Source: Solenopsis invicta
Lineage: Eukaryota; Arthropoda; Insecta; Hymenoptera; Formicidae
DNA: 64,000 nucleotides
NCBI RefSeq assembly: GCF_016802725.1
Contig: NC_052670.1
Coordinates: forward strand, 16,769,641 to 16,833,640
Direction: 5' to 3'
Shown: piece by piece, positions 35,851-45,894 of the stretch
Numbering within the stretch: position 1 is the first letter of the stretch
Layout: each line of letters opens with the position of its first letter
Program-made: the position numbers and the translations under genes
Notes under the pieces: model-generated
The model's input: the letters and a program-made list of their open reading frames with translations, nothing else
Database searches by the model: none
Told to the model about the DNA's origin: nothing

Positions 35851-36459
35851 TTGTTTAACTCCGTAAAGTTGTTATAACTGAACTGTATAAATCAATCAGC
35901 TTGCCGCTTTTCCGTAAAAGCTAAAAGTTGATTGGCTACACACTTTTCGATCTGAGAACTCGGATCGATAGCATCGGTAGCATCGCGGACACAGACCTTT
36001 AAATAAACTTTTTTTTATCCTAATTAGAGTATCGTAATGTTATTACAATTTATAAGAGCTAGTTTCACAATCTCCTGATTTAGTACCGACCATGATTGAT
36101 TGTTTCTGGTCAATTTTACTTAACAAATGCAATATTTAAGATAATGAAATAAAATGTATAAAGGATGCATAATAATAAAAGAAAAACAATATAATAAAGA
36201 ATAATAATAAACGACTTTTATTAATATGAAAAAAAAAAACTTTTATATACAGTAAAAGAATAGACTTCTGAAAATGTCAAAATCTGTATGTTATATACAT
36301 TTTAATTCATTTTATTAATACATTTTAATAATACATTTTAATAATATCTACATTCAATATATTTTAATAATACATTTTAATATAACAGTCTTATACTCAA
36401 ACAAACGTTTGAGTATTCACATCGCATATTATTTCTATCAAAATGATATGTCAATCTCA

Positions 36460-36970
36460 AATAATGATTTCCCAGATAGCATAAAATATTTATAAAATAT
36501 TTACTAAATATTTATAATATTTATTTTAATATTTTATAAACATTTATCAAAACATTTAATAAATGTTTTTATGGCCGTAAATTGGACTGATCATAAATAT
36601 TTATCATAAATGTTTCAAAAATATTTATGATTTATGATAATTATTTTGAAAATGTTCGAAATATCCGCATAAATATTATATTACATCACATAATCCCAAT
36701 GAGTAAAACAATATTTCTATATTTTAAAAAACAATTTTTGCAAAAGAAATTCCATTCTTAGGAATTTTTTTAGGACCGCTTTCCGAAGCGGTCATACATC
36801 CAAGTCGCGACCAATATTTTAGAAAATATTTTAACAATATTTTTAATAAAGATTTTTATAATCTTTTTTCGTCATATATATAAAATATGTATAAAATATT
36901 TTTATAATATTTATAAAAAATTTTTATGATAAATATTTATTATTATATATATTTATTAATATATCAACCT
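36460..36970. other. AT-rich fold-back stretch, no gene
   Basis: Dense AAATATTT / ATTTATAAA words on both strands and short palindromes. No coding sequence. A 16-base word CATCCAAGTCGCGACC at 36797-36812 is perfectly inverted at 39925-39940. Confidence 0.5.
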
Positions 36971-37331
36971 CCCTGATATTTCGAAGCCAGCCCTCACGCA
37001 TAATTTCATTCTTCGGTAAATGGAAGAAACTTACTTTTCAGAGATTATCTGTTGTATTATTTGCACACGATTTTACAATACACCGCATTTTTATTAAATT
37101 TCACATAAAAAATTGTGAATTACGAGCTCCTCGATTTTTCGCGTACTCCAAACTCCAAATTAGGAAGTGGAAAACGAAGGAGAGACAAGGATACAACGCA
37201 TATATCATACGGTGTGACAAAGATACAATGAAAACAGTTGTAGTAACCTCATATCATAAAACATTTAGTTTTTCGCAGTTGCCAGCCTGTTTGCCGAACG
37301 ACCACCTCGATGACAAAAGGGGCGTGACTTC

Positions 37332-37366
37332 CGAAACGCTGGCACACCATGTCTATTCCCACCACG
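37332..37366 (-). repeat. 35-bp perfect inverted duplication, right copy
   Basis: Reverse complement of 35748-35782, embedded in a longer weaker match (about 37280-37400). The two copies bracket about 1.55 kb of AT-rich DNA upstream of dynein. Confidence 0.9.
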
Positions 37367-37398
37367 CTACCGACTACCGACCGCTACCACTCACTCCA

Positions 37399-37432
37399 CA
37401 GAACATATACTAGACTCGTCCTAGTATATGTT
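37399..37432. repeat. Perfect 13-bp-arm hairpin
   Basis: GAACATATACTAG, a 7-base loop ACTCGTC, then CTAGTATATGTTC. It could be a cruciform or a very short MITE remnant. Confidence 0.8.
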
Positions 37433-37554
37433 CCGTGACTCAATCACTGCCTGAGACCATGCGACCATGATGCATGGTGGAACCTGATGGAACCGTAGAA
37501 GTATAAGATAAGCTGCGTTCGGAAATACACACTGGTGTGCCACTAATCACACTA

Positions 37555-37785
37555 GAGTCCTATATAAAGAGAGAAGCGACATTGATGTCCAAAGCTCTGA
37601 TTGGTAATCTGATTGATACTTGATTGGCTAAGCGAGTAGCCGTATTGTGACCACAGCTGTTTGTAGAATGATACGAATGGTGTTTGATGACGTTAGAGCG
37701 GTCCCAAAATGGCGGTGGAGGACTCAATTGGATACTGAAGGTTGTGGTGGGGGTTCAATGTCGCTTCTCTCTTTATATAGGACTC
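37555..37785. mobile_element. MITE with about 30-bp inverted ends, TA borders
   Basis: Ends GAGTCCTATATAAAGAGAGA and its complement continue into GCGACATTG / CAATGTCGC. TA lies at both borders. 231 bp, non-coding. Confidence 0.78.
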
Positions 37786-37794
37786 TACATTATA

Positions 37795-38828
37795 GGCTGC
37801 GTTCAGATTCTCCACCCGGTGAGTGATCTCTGGGTGACTGGGTAAATGGGCGGAGCTAATGAAAAGCTCCCTAGTGGTTTATGGAATCTGAACGCACTCT
37901 CAAACATTGGGTGTGTTTAGCAAATAACGCTGAGAAATAGTAACATAAATATCTCAGATTCGGAATAAATTACATAATAAATTAAGATAAACGATAAAGA
38001 TAATACATAAATATTTTACTATGAATATTTTTATCAATATAGCTAAAGTAGATGAAAATTAAATGTTAGTAGAATAGGACGAATCAATTTAAACAATGAA
38101 AATAAATTTTTATTTTAACAAATTAGATGAAGATATATATTGCGCATATCATCTATTATATGTATAGGCTTGTTTTCTATTCCTGCACTAGACTGCATTG
38201 GAACGTTCCTTCTTGTTTTCACTAACTTTCAAATATATATCTATTTCACTTTAAGTGCACACTAATTCAGGGAGTTCAGGAACAGAAAACAAACAGTATA
38301 TTTTATTAGTATCAGAAAATATTTAATAATACTAAAAATCTTTAACATAATAATCTCAAATATAAATATTTATATAACGGTTTTGTGAGACTGTAGACCA
38401 AGAAACCTTACATTAATAGAATAAAAGATTAATATTTATTAATCTGTAATTACATAAACAGAATAATAAACAAAACGTTTAAACTTTACTTGGTTATTAA
38501 CGTTTTTCTTTATTCTATTTATACATTTTAATTTTTATTTACTATAATATTTTAAATTAAATTTATTTTTTTATTTTAAATTTGTTTTAAATATACGAGC
38601 TTTATCACAAATATATAGAAATTTTTATAGCGATACATTTTGGAACGCACCTTTACGTCACCCACCCGTTTCACCCGGCTCAAGGACCCATGTGGTTTTT
38701 CCACTCTCTCGGGATAGACAGAGTGATAAAGTGAACGACCCACCTAATGTCCGGTAGGGGCACTCTAAAGGAATCTGAACGCTCTTTAGGTTCCTGGGTG
38801 CACTCGGGTGGGGAATCTGAACGCAGCC
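37795..38828. mobile_element. Non-autonomous element with GGCTGCGTTCAGATTC ends
   Basis: Inverted termini GGCTGCGTTCAGATTC and GAATCTGAACGCAGCC about 1.03 kb apart. Internal copies of GAATCTGAACGC occur near 37886 and 38772, so the ends are repeated. The middle is AT-rich and non-coding. No clear target duplication was found. Confidence 0.62.
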
Positions 38829-38905
38829 ATAGATGCGACACTTATCTTTTGATGCGTTTCTGAACGCGCAACTATAACAAAAGTTGAGAACGTGATTAGT
38901 TCTTA

Positions 38906-39085
38906 GGGAGAATTCACACCTTGGCGGAAAAGCAGAAAGCAGAAAGCAGAAAGCCAATCAGAACTCGCGCTGGTAGTAAGAAGGTACAGTCTGTAGCAGA
39001 ATATTGAAACTATATACTACCAGCGCAAGTTTTAATTGGCTCTCTGCTTTCTGCTTTTTGCTTTTCCGCCAAGGTCTGAATCCCC
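38906..39085. mobile_element. Hairpin MITE with AGCAGAAA repeats
   Basis: The left end GGGAGAATTCACACCTTGGC leads into a CGGAAAAGCAGAAAGCAGAA stretch. The right end mirrors it and closes CCGCCAAGGTCTGAATCCCC. Internal CTGGTAGTA / TACTACCAG pair as well. Confidence 0.72.
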
Positions 39086-39087
39086 GC

Positions 39088-39690
39088 TTACTTGTGGATC
39101 CAACCAATTACGTTCGCCGCTCGATGAACAAAGGCTGTGTTCAGCAGACTCAACAGTTTAGTGAGCGCTTGCTGTTATTGGTATATTCTTCTAAATCTAA
39201 AAGTCTGATTGGATGATCTAGAAGAATATCTCAACATGTTGAGTCTACTAAACGCAGTCAAGGTTATATTCTAAAAATCATCGAAGAAAATGTGTCTCAA
39301 CTATAATGCAAGCGACTGTACAGTCGTGAGCTAAAAGGTTGCAACACATTTTCTTCGATGGTTTTTGGAATGTAGATTTGCTCATCGATCGGCCAACGTA
39401 ATTGGTTCTTACCTGTGGATCCAACCAATTACGTTCGCCGATCGATAAGAAAGTCTACATTCCAAAAACCATCGAAGAAAATGTGTTGCAACCTTTTAGC
39501 TCACGACTGTACATATAGTCGTGAGCTAAAAGGTTGCAACACATTTTCTTCGATGGTTTTTAGAATGTAGACTTGCTCATCAAATGGCAAACGTCATTGG
39601 TTCTTATCTGTGGATCCAATCAATTAATCATCGAACCATCTAACCATCAAAGAAAATGTGTTGCAACCTTTTAGCTCACGACTGTACTTG
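39088..39690. repeat. Tandem array of palindromic units
   Basis: The arm reading AGTCGTGAGCTAAAAGGTTG followed by CAACACATTTTCTTCGATGG appears forward at 39324 and 39525, and reverse-complemented near 39450-39510 and 39643-39686. Partial, interrupted arms extend left to 39088. Each unit is a hairpin of about 165-195 bp with loop word TGTGGATCCAACCAATT. Sequence between copies differs by a few bases only. Confidence 0.85.
39133..39259. mobile_element. Small MITE nested in the palindromic array
   Basis: Ends GGCTGTGTTCAGCAGACTCA and TGAGTCTACTAAACGCAGTC are imperfect complements. It interrupts a copy of the neighbouring palindrome unit, whose sequence resumes on both sides. Confidence 0.65.
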
Positions 39691-39748
39691 ACGGTCCTGT
39701 TTTTTTTTTTTATAATTTTTAGAACACGCATTTTTTCGGACAAATCCC

Positions 39749-39853
39749 GATAGCACACCACCACTCACAGCGGCCGATGCCTAAAGTGTTTTCGTTGATT
39801 GGGTTAGATAAGTTAAGATGATTGGTTGGTGGGCTATTGCACTGTGCGCTATC
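39749..39853. repeat. Hairpin element, loop type 1, stem GATAGC
   Basis: A 76-bp core (39756-39831) beginning CACCACCACTCACAGCGGCC is flanked by short arms GATAGCA and TGCACTGTGCGCTATC. The same 76-bp core recurs at 40276-40351 with different arms. Confidence 0.7.
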
Positions 39854-39943
39854 AAATCTCGTTCTCTGTGATCCCTCAAGGGATTAATTCGCAACGATCA
39901 CAGAGGTTAAACAACATTCACCGGGGTCGCGACTTGGATGGGT

Positions 39944-40017
39944 GAAATATTAATATTGCTGCAATATATTATGTCCGCTTTGAAATATTAATATTGCTGC
40001 AATATATTATGTCCGCA
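39944..40017. repeat. Two direct copies of a 38-bp unit
   Basis: GAAATATTAATATTGCTGCA followed by ATATATTATGTCCGC occurs twice, 38 bases apart, without mismatches in that word. Confidence 0.85.
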
Positions 40018-40117
40018 AAAAATGGTCACAAGAATATTACTGCAACATCTCAGTAATATCGCTCTAACATTGTGTAAGCGACGTCAGTGGGCTCTTACGG
40101 AGACCCCAATAAGGAAG

Positions 40118-40244
40118 CATCCATTTGCGCACAGTACTATTGCACACAAGTCACTCACAGCGCTTGAACAGAAGAATATCACTAGGCACCAGCCGCTGTG
40201 ATTGGCTGTGTGCAATAGTACTGTGCGCAAATGGATGCTTTCGG
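40118..40244. repeat. Hairpin element with about 30-bp stem
   Basis: The stem reads AGCATCCATTTGCGCACAGT then ACTATTGCACACA and is matched by its complement on the right. The loop begins TCACTCACAGCG and ends CCGCTGTGATTGG, related to the loops at 39756 and 40276. Confidence 0.8.
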
Positions 40245-40260
40245 GGTGCGCACGATTGGA

Positions 40261-40369
40261 CACAGCACGATTGGACACCACCACTCACAGCGGCCGATGC
40301 CTAGAGTTTTTCCGTTGGTTTGGTTAGATAAGTCAAGATGATTGATTGGTGTCCAATCGTGCTGTGTCC
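40261..40369. repeat. Hairpin element, loop type 1, stem CACAGCACGATTGGA
   Basis: Same 76-bp core as at 39756-39831, here with perfect arms CACAGCACGATTGGA and TCCAATCGTGCTGTG. Confidence 0.78.
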
Positions 40370-40779
40370 AAAAGAGTGTCACCCGATGCTTCCCACTCCA
40401 ATGGAGATTAGGTTAGGTTAGAAGCGGACTTTCTCCACAAACGCATCTCTGTACGCGATTGGCTAGAGATCCTATAATAAGAGACTGACCATCAGCCAGA
40501 TTTCGTCAAATTCCTGCGAGTAAGAAAGGAACATCTCACCATCAATATTATAGCAATAATGCTGTAATATATTCTTGTAATATTACCGCAATATTACAAC
40601 ATATTGCAGCAATATTACGTGCTGTGCGGGCATTAATAAAAGTTTATCGAATTTATATTTAATGAATTCTACATGAAATCGTAATCCACCATATAACTTT
40701 TATAGTTTTATTTATTTCAAAAACTGTAAGTTTAGAATTATATAAAAATTTTTAAACATAATCTAATTTTAAAATTAAA

Positions 40780-40944
40780 AAAAGCAACAAAAAATTAACA
40801 AATCATTACTTTCTATGTATAACAATTAAGTTACTTTTAAAAATCAGTAACGAGTAACGTATTACAGTTACATAACTTTTTAATTTGGTAACAAGTAACG
40901 GTAATGAGTTACTTTTAAAAAGTAATTTTCCATTCTCTGAAAAA
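40780..40944. mobile_element. Fragment of GTAAC-rich hAT-like element
   Basis: Reading from the right on the minus strand it starts CAGAGAATGGAAAATTACTT and is full of GTAAC/GTTAC words, like the element at 29936-30692. The other end is not visible, so it is probably truncated. Confidence 0.4.
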
Positions 40945-41257
40945 TACCACATTTAAGTTAAATGAAAAATTTTGTGAAGGCTAATGAGAGTCAGCGCTGT
41001 TATCAGTGCGCACAAGAAAAGTTTATTCTCTATCCCTAGTAACAATTAAGCCTGCCGCAGACGATACGTTTTTTCTTACTGGATTTCTAACTGAATTTTC
41101 TTACTTGCTACCGTACGGGCAATGGTACTGGCAGTGTTACTGGCCGTGGCTTCACACGGTGTGAGTTTTCGTACGGGCTGAGCAACTGAAATTTGTTTCA
41201 TAGAAGCGGCACGCTTAAATATGGATGAGATAGATGAGATGGATGAAATTATTGCAA

Positions 41258-41458
41258 CACCCAAGGACTTTGATTTTGTCCATGGGGAAATTTTTCAACC
41301 TGAAAAGTCGCTATCTTTCTACATACTTACAGTTTATGATTAACGTAACAACCAATAAGCTCTAGTTGTTTCATTAATCATGAACTGCGAGTATGTAGAA
41401 AGTGGTGACTTTTCAGTTTAGAAAATTTCCCCATGGACAGAATCAAAGTCCTTGGGTG
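41258..41458 (+). mobile_element. 201-bp palindromic MITE, copy 1
   Basis: Ends CACCCAAGGACTTTGATTTT and AATCAAAGTCCTTGGGTG, with nearly full self-complementarity over about 90-base arms and a loop near AACCAATAAGCTC. TA follows on the right; the left TA is not preserved (CAA). A second copy, inverted, lies at 49391-49591. Confidence 0.85.
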
Positions 41459-42054
41459 TACAGTTCGTGCCAGGTATGCCTGGGGTCCGATTCTAGGGTC
41501 CATGTTTTGTTCTTAGTTGTTTTTACGTTCATGACTATTATAAGCGGATGCTGCGTCAACGATCATGAATGTATCGTAGTGTTAGTAAATTATGTTTTGA
41601 CAACCGGCCGATGTAACCTCAGTTTTGATCGGTGAAATCTCCAAAATATTCCAAAGCTTAATTGAAAAGAAACGGATCGAAGCCTTTGATATATCAGATA
41701 AGTTGTAGTTTTGAAAATAAAAAATGTTATTATTTGACAATAAGAAAATATACTTTGTGAGCTGTTTTTCTGACGATTACAGGTAATAATAAGACTTGGT
41801 GTGAGACATTACCGTATTCTTTAATAAATGTAAGGATAGTCAACAGTGTTTGTAACGATAATTATCAAAGGCTTTGATCCGCTTCTTTTTAATTAAGCTT
41901 TGGAATATTTCTGAGATTTTTTTTTTTTTTTTTGTATCCCCCAGGACACGCGTATTCAACCCAACCGAACCGGTTGTTATGGTTATTCAACGCAAAGGCG
42001 GCGGTGTTGAGTGCCTTATATTCAGTCTAAGTCTCGTACTCACGAGTCCTAATT

Positions 42055-43749
42055 CTATATAACTCTTTTCACTTTTTTAATATAGTCGTAAATGAATCTG
42101 AATTTCTTCCAGTCTTCCCTCTTTAAAATGTCGCAAATGCTCTCCACTTTCTCGAGACGTTTCTTCCATAAAATTTCACCTAACCTCGCTCTTTGTTCGT
42201 CGTACTTACGGCAGCGCCACACCACGTGATCAATGTCCTCCGTCTCATACCCACATTCGCACCTCTCACTCTCGATATAATTTTTTCTTGCCAGTGATTC
42301 GTTTAAATTGTAGTGATTGGATCTCAGCCTATTGATTAATGTTATGAAGTATCTTTCCGTGTTCCATTCACTAAACCATGGACTTTTTTTGGTGCCATTG
42401 TAAAAGTTATTAAAATAAAAAACTCCTTTAAATCTGGACTCATTAACTATTTTAGATTGAGTATTATTCCACGCTTCTTCCTTGAATATACTTGTAAAAT
42501 CCTTGATGGGGACTTCAAAATCATTTTCTGCGGGTTCCTCAGCTCCCTTCTTTGCGAAATGATCAGCTAACTCATTGCCAGTAAAGCCGACGTGGGCCGG
42601 GATCCATACATAAATAACTTTCTTATTGTACATATCTTTAAATCGCGTATGTTGTCTAATGATTTCTAATACGTATTTATTACGATATACATTTATCATA
42701 TTATTATTTATCGCTTGTAATACCGATAGACTATCTGAGAAAATCACCAAACCATCGAAAGACTCGATCTTTTCAAATGCAATCCTTTGTGCGGTCGAGA
42801 TAGCAGCAGCCTCGGCAGTGAAAATGGAGCATTCCTTAGGTAGACTAAAATAATAACCGTCCTCATTCTCTTCTATAATCACACTTGCTCCTGTTGAGAC
42901 AGACTGCTGCGACCTCGAACCGTCCGTGTACATTATAAGAGTCCTATCCTTTAAGTTGTATTTGTCCTTAACTGCCTTAATTAATTCTAAGTCTTTTTGT
43001 ACATAACCCTTAATAAGACTAATATCACAGTCATTTTTCTTACGATTTGGTCCCACTAACCTCCTTCCGATGTCGCAATCCACGTCAATCAAATTAGTAA
43101 TCGTGCTGTATTCGAGGTCCCAAATTTCAAAAGTGTTCCTTCCACTACCTAGTTTATTACGACATTGTCGAACACGTTCCCAAGCTTCACATAAAACACT
43201 TTTGTTAAATGCTGGGTTTCTATATTTAGCCATCATTTCTTTGTTTATCAATTTGTCTAAACTATACTTAATCGAATTTTCTCCATATTTGTAAACTTTG
43301 CTACAAAAATTTTTAGCCAAGATCAATGCTCTGTCTCTTAATAAAACAACCTTAGATTCAGCAATAACCACGTTATTTGGAATGCTGTTCCTATAACCCA
43401 GGGCCGTACGAATTCCAAGAAATTGAGCTCTTTCGAGATTAAGTTGCAGAGAATGTATATTGGGACTATATATAAACAAACCATAATCCAACACTGACCT
43501 TACCATACTTTTATACAGCATTAAGGCGGTATTTACTTCCACGCCTCTAGATATACCGTTAAGATATTTCATAATATTATTGGCTTTATTAACTCTGCCT
43601 CTAATGTCTAATACGTGTTTTTCAAATTTTAGCCTATTGTCCAACCATATTCCGAGGAATCTCGCCCCTGGGTCATTGTACACTCTGCAAAGTTTAACAT
43701 TAATAAACAAATTTTTATCACAAAAGCCAGATTTCGAGAACTCAACCAA
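42055..43749 (-). CDS. LINE ORF2 part 3, thumb, RNase H and C-terminal zinc motif
   Basis: Continues from part 2 with VEFSKSGFCDKNL, then RFLGIWLDNRLKFEKHV. RNase H lies at about residues 270-400 of this piece: MYTDGSRSQQS, a central AEAAAIS Glu, FSDSLSVLQAI and WIPAHVGFTGNELADHFAKK, giving the D-E-D-D set. A CECGYETEDIDHVVWRC zinc-like motif lies near the C-terminus (CCHC type, typical of this LINE group). The stop TAG is at 42055-42057. Intact from the frameshift to the end. Confidence 0.9.
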   Translation of the reverse strand: MVEFSKSGFCDKNLFINVKLCRVYNDPGARFLGIWLDNRLKFEKHVLDIRGRVNKANNIMKYLNGISRGVEVNTALMLYKSMVRSVLDYGLFIYSPNIHSLQLNLERAQFLGIRTALGYRNSIPNNVVIAESKVVLLRDRALILAKNFCSKVYKYGENSIKYSLDKLINKEMMAKYRNPAFNKSVLCEAWERVRQCRNKLGSGRNTFEIWDLEYSTITNLIDVDCDIGRRLVGPNRKKNDCDISLIKGYVQKDLELIKAVKDKYNLKDRTLIMYTDGSRSQQSVSTGASVIIEENEDGYYFSLPKECSIFTAEAAAISTAQRIAFEKIESFDGLVIFSDSLSVLQAINNNMINVYRNKYVLEIIRQHTRFKDMYNKKVIYVWIPAHVGFTGNELADHFAKKGAEEPAENDFEVPIKDFTSIFKEEAWNNTQSKIVNESRFKGVFYFNNFYNGTKKSPWFSEWNTERYFITLINRLRSNHYNLNESLARKNYIESERCECGYETEDIDHVVWRCRKYDEQRARLGEILWKKRLEKVESICDILKREDWKKFRFIYDYIKKVKRVI

Positions 43750-44749
43750 CTTTGTTTTTTGAGGCGCTAAGTCTCAGTTTATCTTTGCAAGATTTTGTGC
43801 TACTATGTAATGCAGATTCGAGATTGTGTTTGTTCTCAAATCTGTCTCCACTTTGAGTGTAAATTGCGACATCGTCCGCGAATTGCACAACCTGACTCGA
43901 GTCAGCCACACCCAGAGTAATCTTATTTGTGTACAACGCATACAAGACAGGACTGAGAACCGCTCCCTGTGGAAGTCCCCTGTAAACCATTCTTTTTTCA
44001 ACGGTACGGTTATTGACAACAAAAGTAGTAGTTCTAGGTTGCAACCACTCGTCAATAAAGTTACATATACCCAGAGGACATCCCTCCTTTCTCAGTTTCT
44101 CAATCATGATATTAAAATTAACGTTGTCGTAAGCAGATGTTACGTCTAAAAAAGCTACAAGGGTGTAATTACCATCAATATTGGCACTTTTGATATCCGC
44201 AACCATCTTCGCTAGGTTCTCCATGCATGACTTGCCTCTTCGGAATCCATTTTGTAGCGGGTCGAGTTTATTATTTCTCTCCAACCACCATATAAGTCTC
44301 TCATTGACCATCCTTTCCATCAACTTGCAAACACATGAAGAGAGTGCAATCGGTCTAACTTTGTCCTTACCGATCTTGTCTATAAAGATAACCTGGTATG
44401 TATACCAGTCTGTTGGAACGACATTTTCAGTCCAAATAATATTGTATATACCCAACAAAACTTGTTTGCCCTTCAAAGATAAGTGTCTCAGCATCGAGTA
44501 GTCCACATTGTCCATCCCAGGAGATGAGTCCTTCCTGATCATGTTCAAGGCACGAAGAAGTTCGTCCATGGAGAATACAACGTTCATCTCGTTCCGCGTC
44601 TGCTTTTCAATTGTAACTTCTTTATCTCTTTTTTCCTCGACCCACGGAGGTGCCAGGTTTGCAATAGCATTTCTAATCTCGGTCTCTCTATCTTTGTGCT
44701 GCCAAGTATTCCAATTAATTTTGTTTTGAACACTTTTAAAGGTTCTCAT
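43742..44749 (-). CDS. LINE ORF2 part 2, reverse transcriptase
   Basis: Reverse transcriptase palm and fingers. The motifs seen are FIDKIGKDKVRPIALSSCVC, QNGFRRGKSCMENL, VAFLDVTSAYDNVN, RGLPQGAVLSPVLYALYTNK and the catalytic QFADDVAIY near 43.88 kb. The true frame starts further upstream (before 44818), so the ATG at 44749 is not a real start. It ends in a second frameshift at a six-A run (plus 43755-43760), after LRLSASKN, where part 3 continues. Confidence 0.9.
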   Translation of the reverse strand: MRTFKSVQNKINWNTWQHKDRETEIRNAIANLAPPWVEEKRDKEVTIEKQTRNEMNVVFSMDELLRALNMIRKDSSPGMDNVDYSMLRHLSLKGKQVLLGIYNIIWTENVVPTDWYTYQVIFIDKIGKDKVRPIALSSCVCKLMERMVNERLIWWLERNNKLDPLQNGFRRGKSCMENLAKMVADIKSANIDGNYTLVAFLDVTSAYDNVNFNIMIEKLRKEGCPLGICNFIDEWLQPRTTTFVVNNRTVEKRMVYRGLPQGAVLSPVLYALYTNKITLGVADSSQVVQFADDVAIYTQSGDRFENKHNLESALHSSTKSCKDKLRLSASKNKVG

Positions 44750-45894
44750 TGTGTTCCAGACATATGAGAGACTAGTGAATCTATTAATACTATTACAAAA
44801 AGATATAAAGTTTTCTCTTTTTTTTTGTTAATAATCTTCCTAGCAATGGCTCGGCTTTTTTTATATTCGACAAAGTCCTTAACTTCCTCCGTACGTTTCC
44901 ATTTTTTTAATTTATCAATCCTATCTCTTCTGGCTAAATCACAATCCTTGTCCCACCAGCTGACTTCTTGCCTATTGTTATTATGATGTTTACTATTTAT
45001 CTTTCTCTCTCTGGTCATATTAATTTTGTCTGGATCCTTGTCAGATGCAATCAGTGCATATCTCTTCATGAGTTTAATGAACCAAGAATATAATTCTTGC
45101 AGGCTTTTGTTTTCTAATAGGTTATTAATATTTTCTTGAGATTTCGTTATTTCTGTCTCTATTTTATCACGATAAAGTATCCAGTTAGTATTTTTGTTAG
45201 TTATTCTATTAGAAGGTTTCCTATAAGGAAGACATCTTACATCCATATAAATATCCACCGGGTAATGATCCGATCCCCAAGCATCTGGAAGTTGTTGGTA
45301 GTTAATTTTGTCCGCTAAATTCCTGTTTGTAAAAATTAAATCTAGATTTGATGCAACCTGACCATAATAGTTTATCCTGGTTTTAGTATCATCGTTGATG
45401 TTAATGTAATCCCGTTGAAACATAGTCGAATATAATCTTTCCCCGTTCTTATCGGTATTGATACAATTCCATGCGTTGTTGTGTGCGTTGAAATCACCTA
45501 CTATGATGGAGTCCTCATCTACTCCCTTAAACCTGAGTAAGTCGCTCCAAGCAGTTATTGATTCCACTCCATATGGTTTTCTATAAACCGCAATAAGGTT
45601 ATAGTTCCTGGTAGTACCTTGCGTTTTAATACCGATTTCCTCAATATTATCAGATCTAATATTCCAATCTTCAATTGTTTTAAACTCAATATCATTTTTT
45701 ATAAGTATTGCCACTCCTCCACTATTATTTTCGTTATTGTTTTTATAGGTTTTAAAACCTGAAATATACAAAGGCTTATTACGACTAAGCTTCGTTTCAG
45801 TAATTACAACAATGTCGTAATTTAACGCATTTTTCATCAACTCTGCTTTTTTGTTGTTAATACCCCCTGCATTCCATAAAAGTATAGTCGCCAT
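44746..45894 (-). CDS. LINE ORF2 part 1, apurinic-type endonuclease
   Basis: Begins MATILLWNAGGINNKKAELM at the ATG overlapping the ORF1 stop. It shows the endonuclease motifs in order: WNAGGINNK, ITETKL, AVYRKPYG, the catalytic GDFNAHNNAW, LDLIFTNRN and SDHYPVDI. This enzyme nicks target DNA to prime reverse transcription. The reading frame breaks at a run of nine A (plus-strand T run 44818-44826): shifting by one base there opens a frame running straight into the reverse transcriptase segment. The visible C-terminal tail after that point is therefore out of frame. Confidence 0.88.
   Translation of the reverse strand: MATILLWNAGGINNKKAELMKNALNYDIVVITETKLSRNKPLYISGFKTYKNNNENNSGGVAILIKNDIEFKTIEDWNIRSDNIEEIGIKTQGTTRNYNLIAVYRKPYGVESITAWSDLLRFKGVDEDSIIVGDFNAHNNAWNCINTDKNGERLYSTMFQRDYININDDTKTRINYYGQVASNLDLIFTNRNLADKINYQQLPDAWGSDHYPVDIYMDVRCLPYRKPSNRITNKNTNWILYRDKIETEITKSQENINNLLENKSLQELYSWFIKLMKRYALIASDKDPDKINMTRERKINSKHHNNNRQEVSWWDKDCDLARRDRIDKLKKWKRTEEVKDFVEYKKSRAIARKIINKKKEKTLYLFVIVLIDSLVSHMSGTQ

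Noticed and set aside
39088..39690. Possible CRISPR-like repeat array
   Set aside because: Repeats alternate in orientation and are long palindromes in a eukaryotic genome; there are no regular spacers.
42626..44729. Several plus-strand frames across the LINE
   Set aside because: Antisense shadows of LINE ORF2, which has catalytic motifs on the minus strand.
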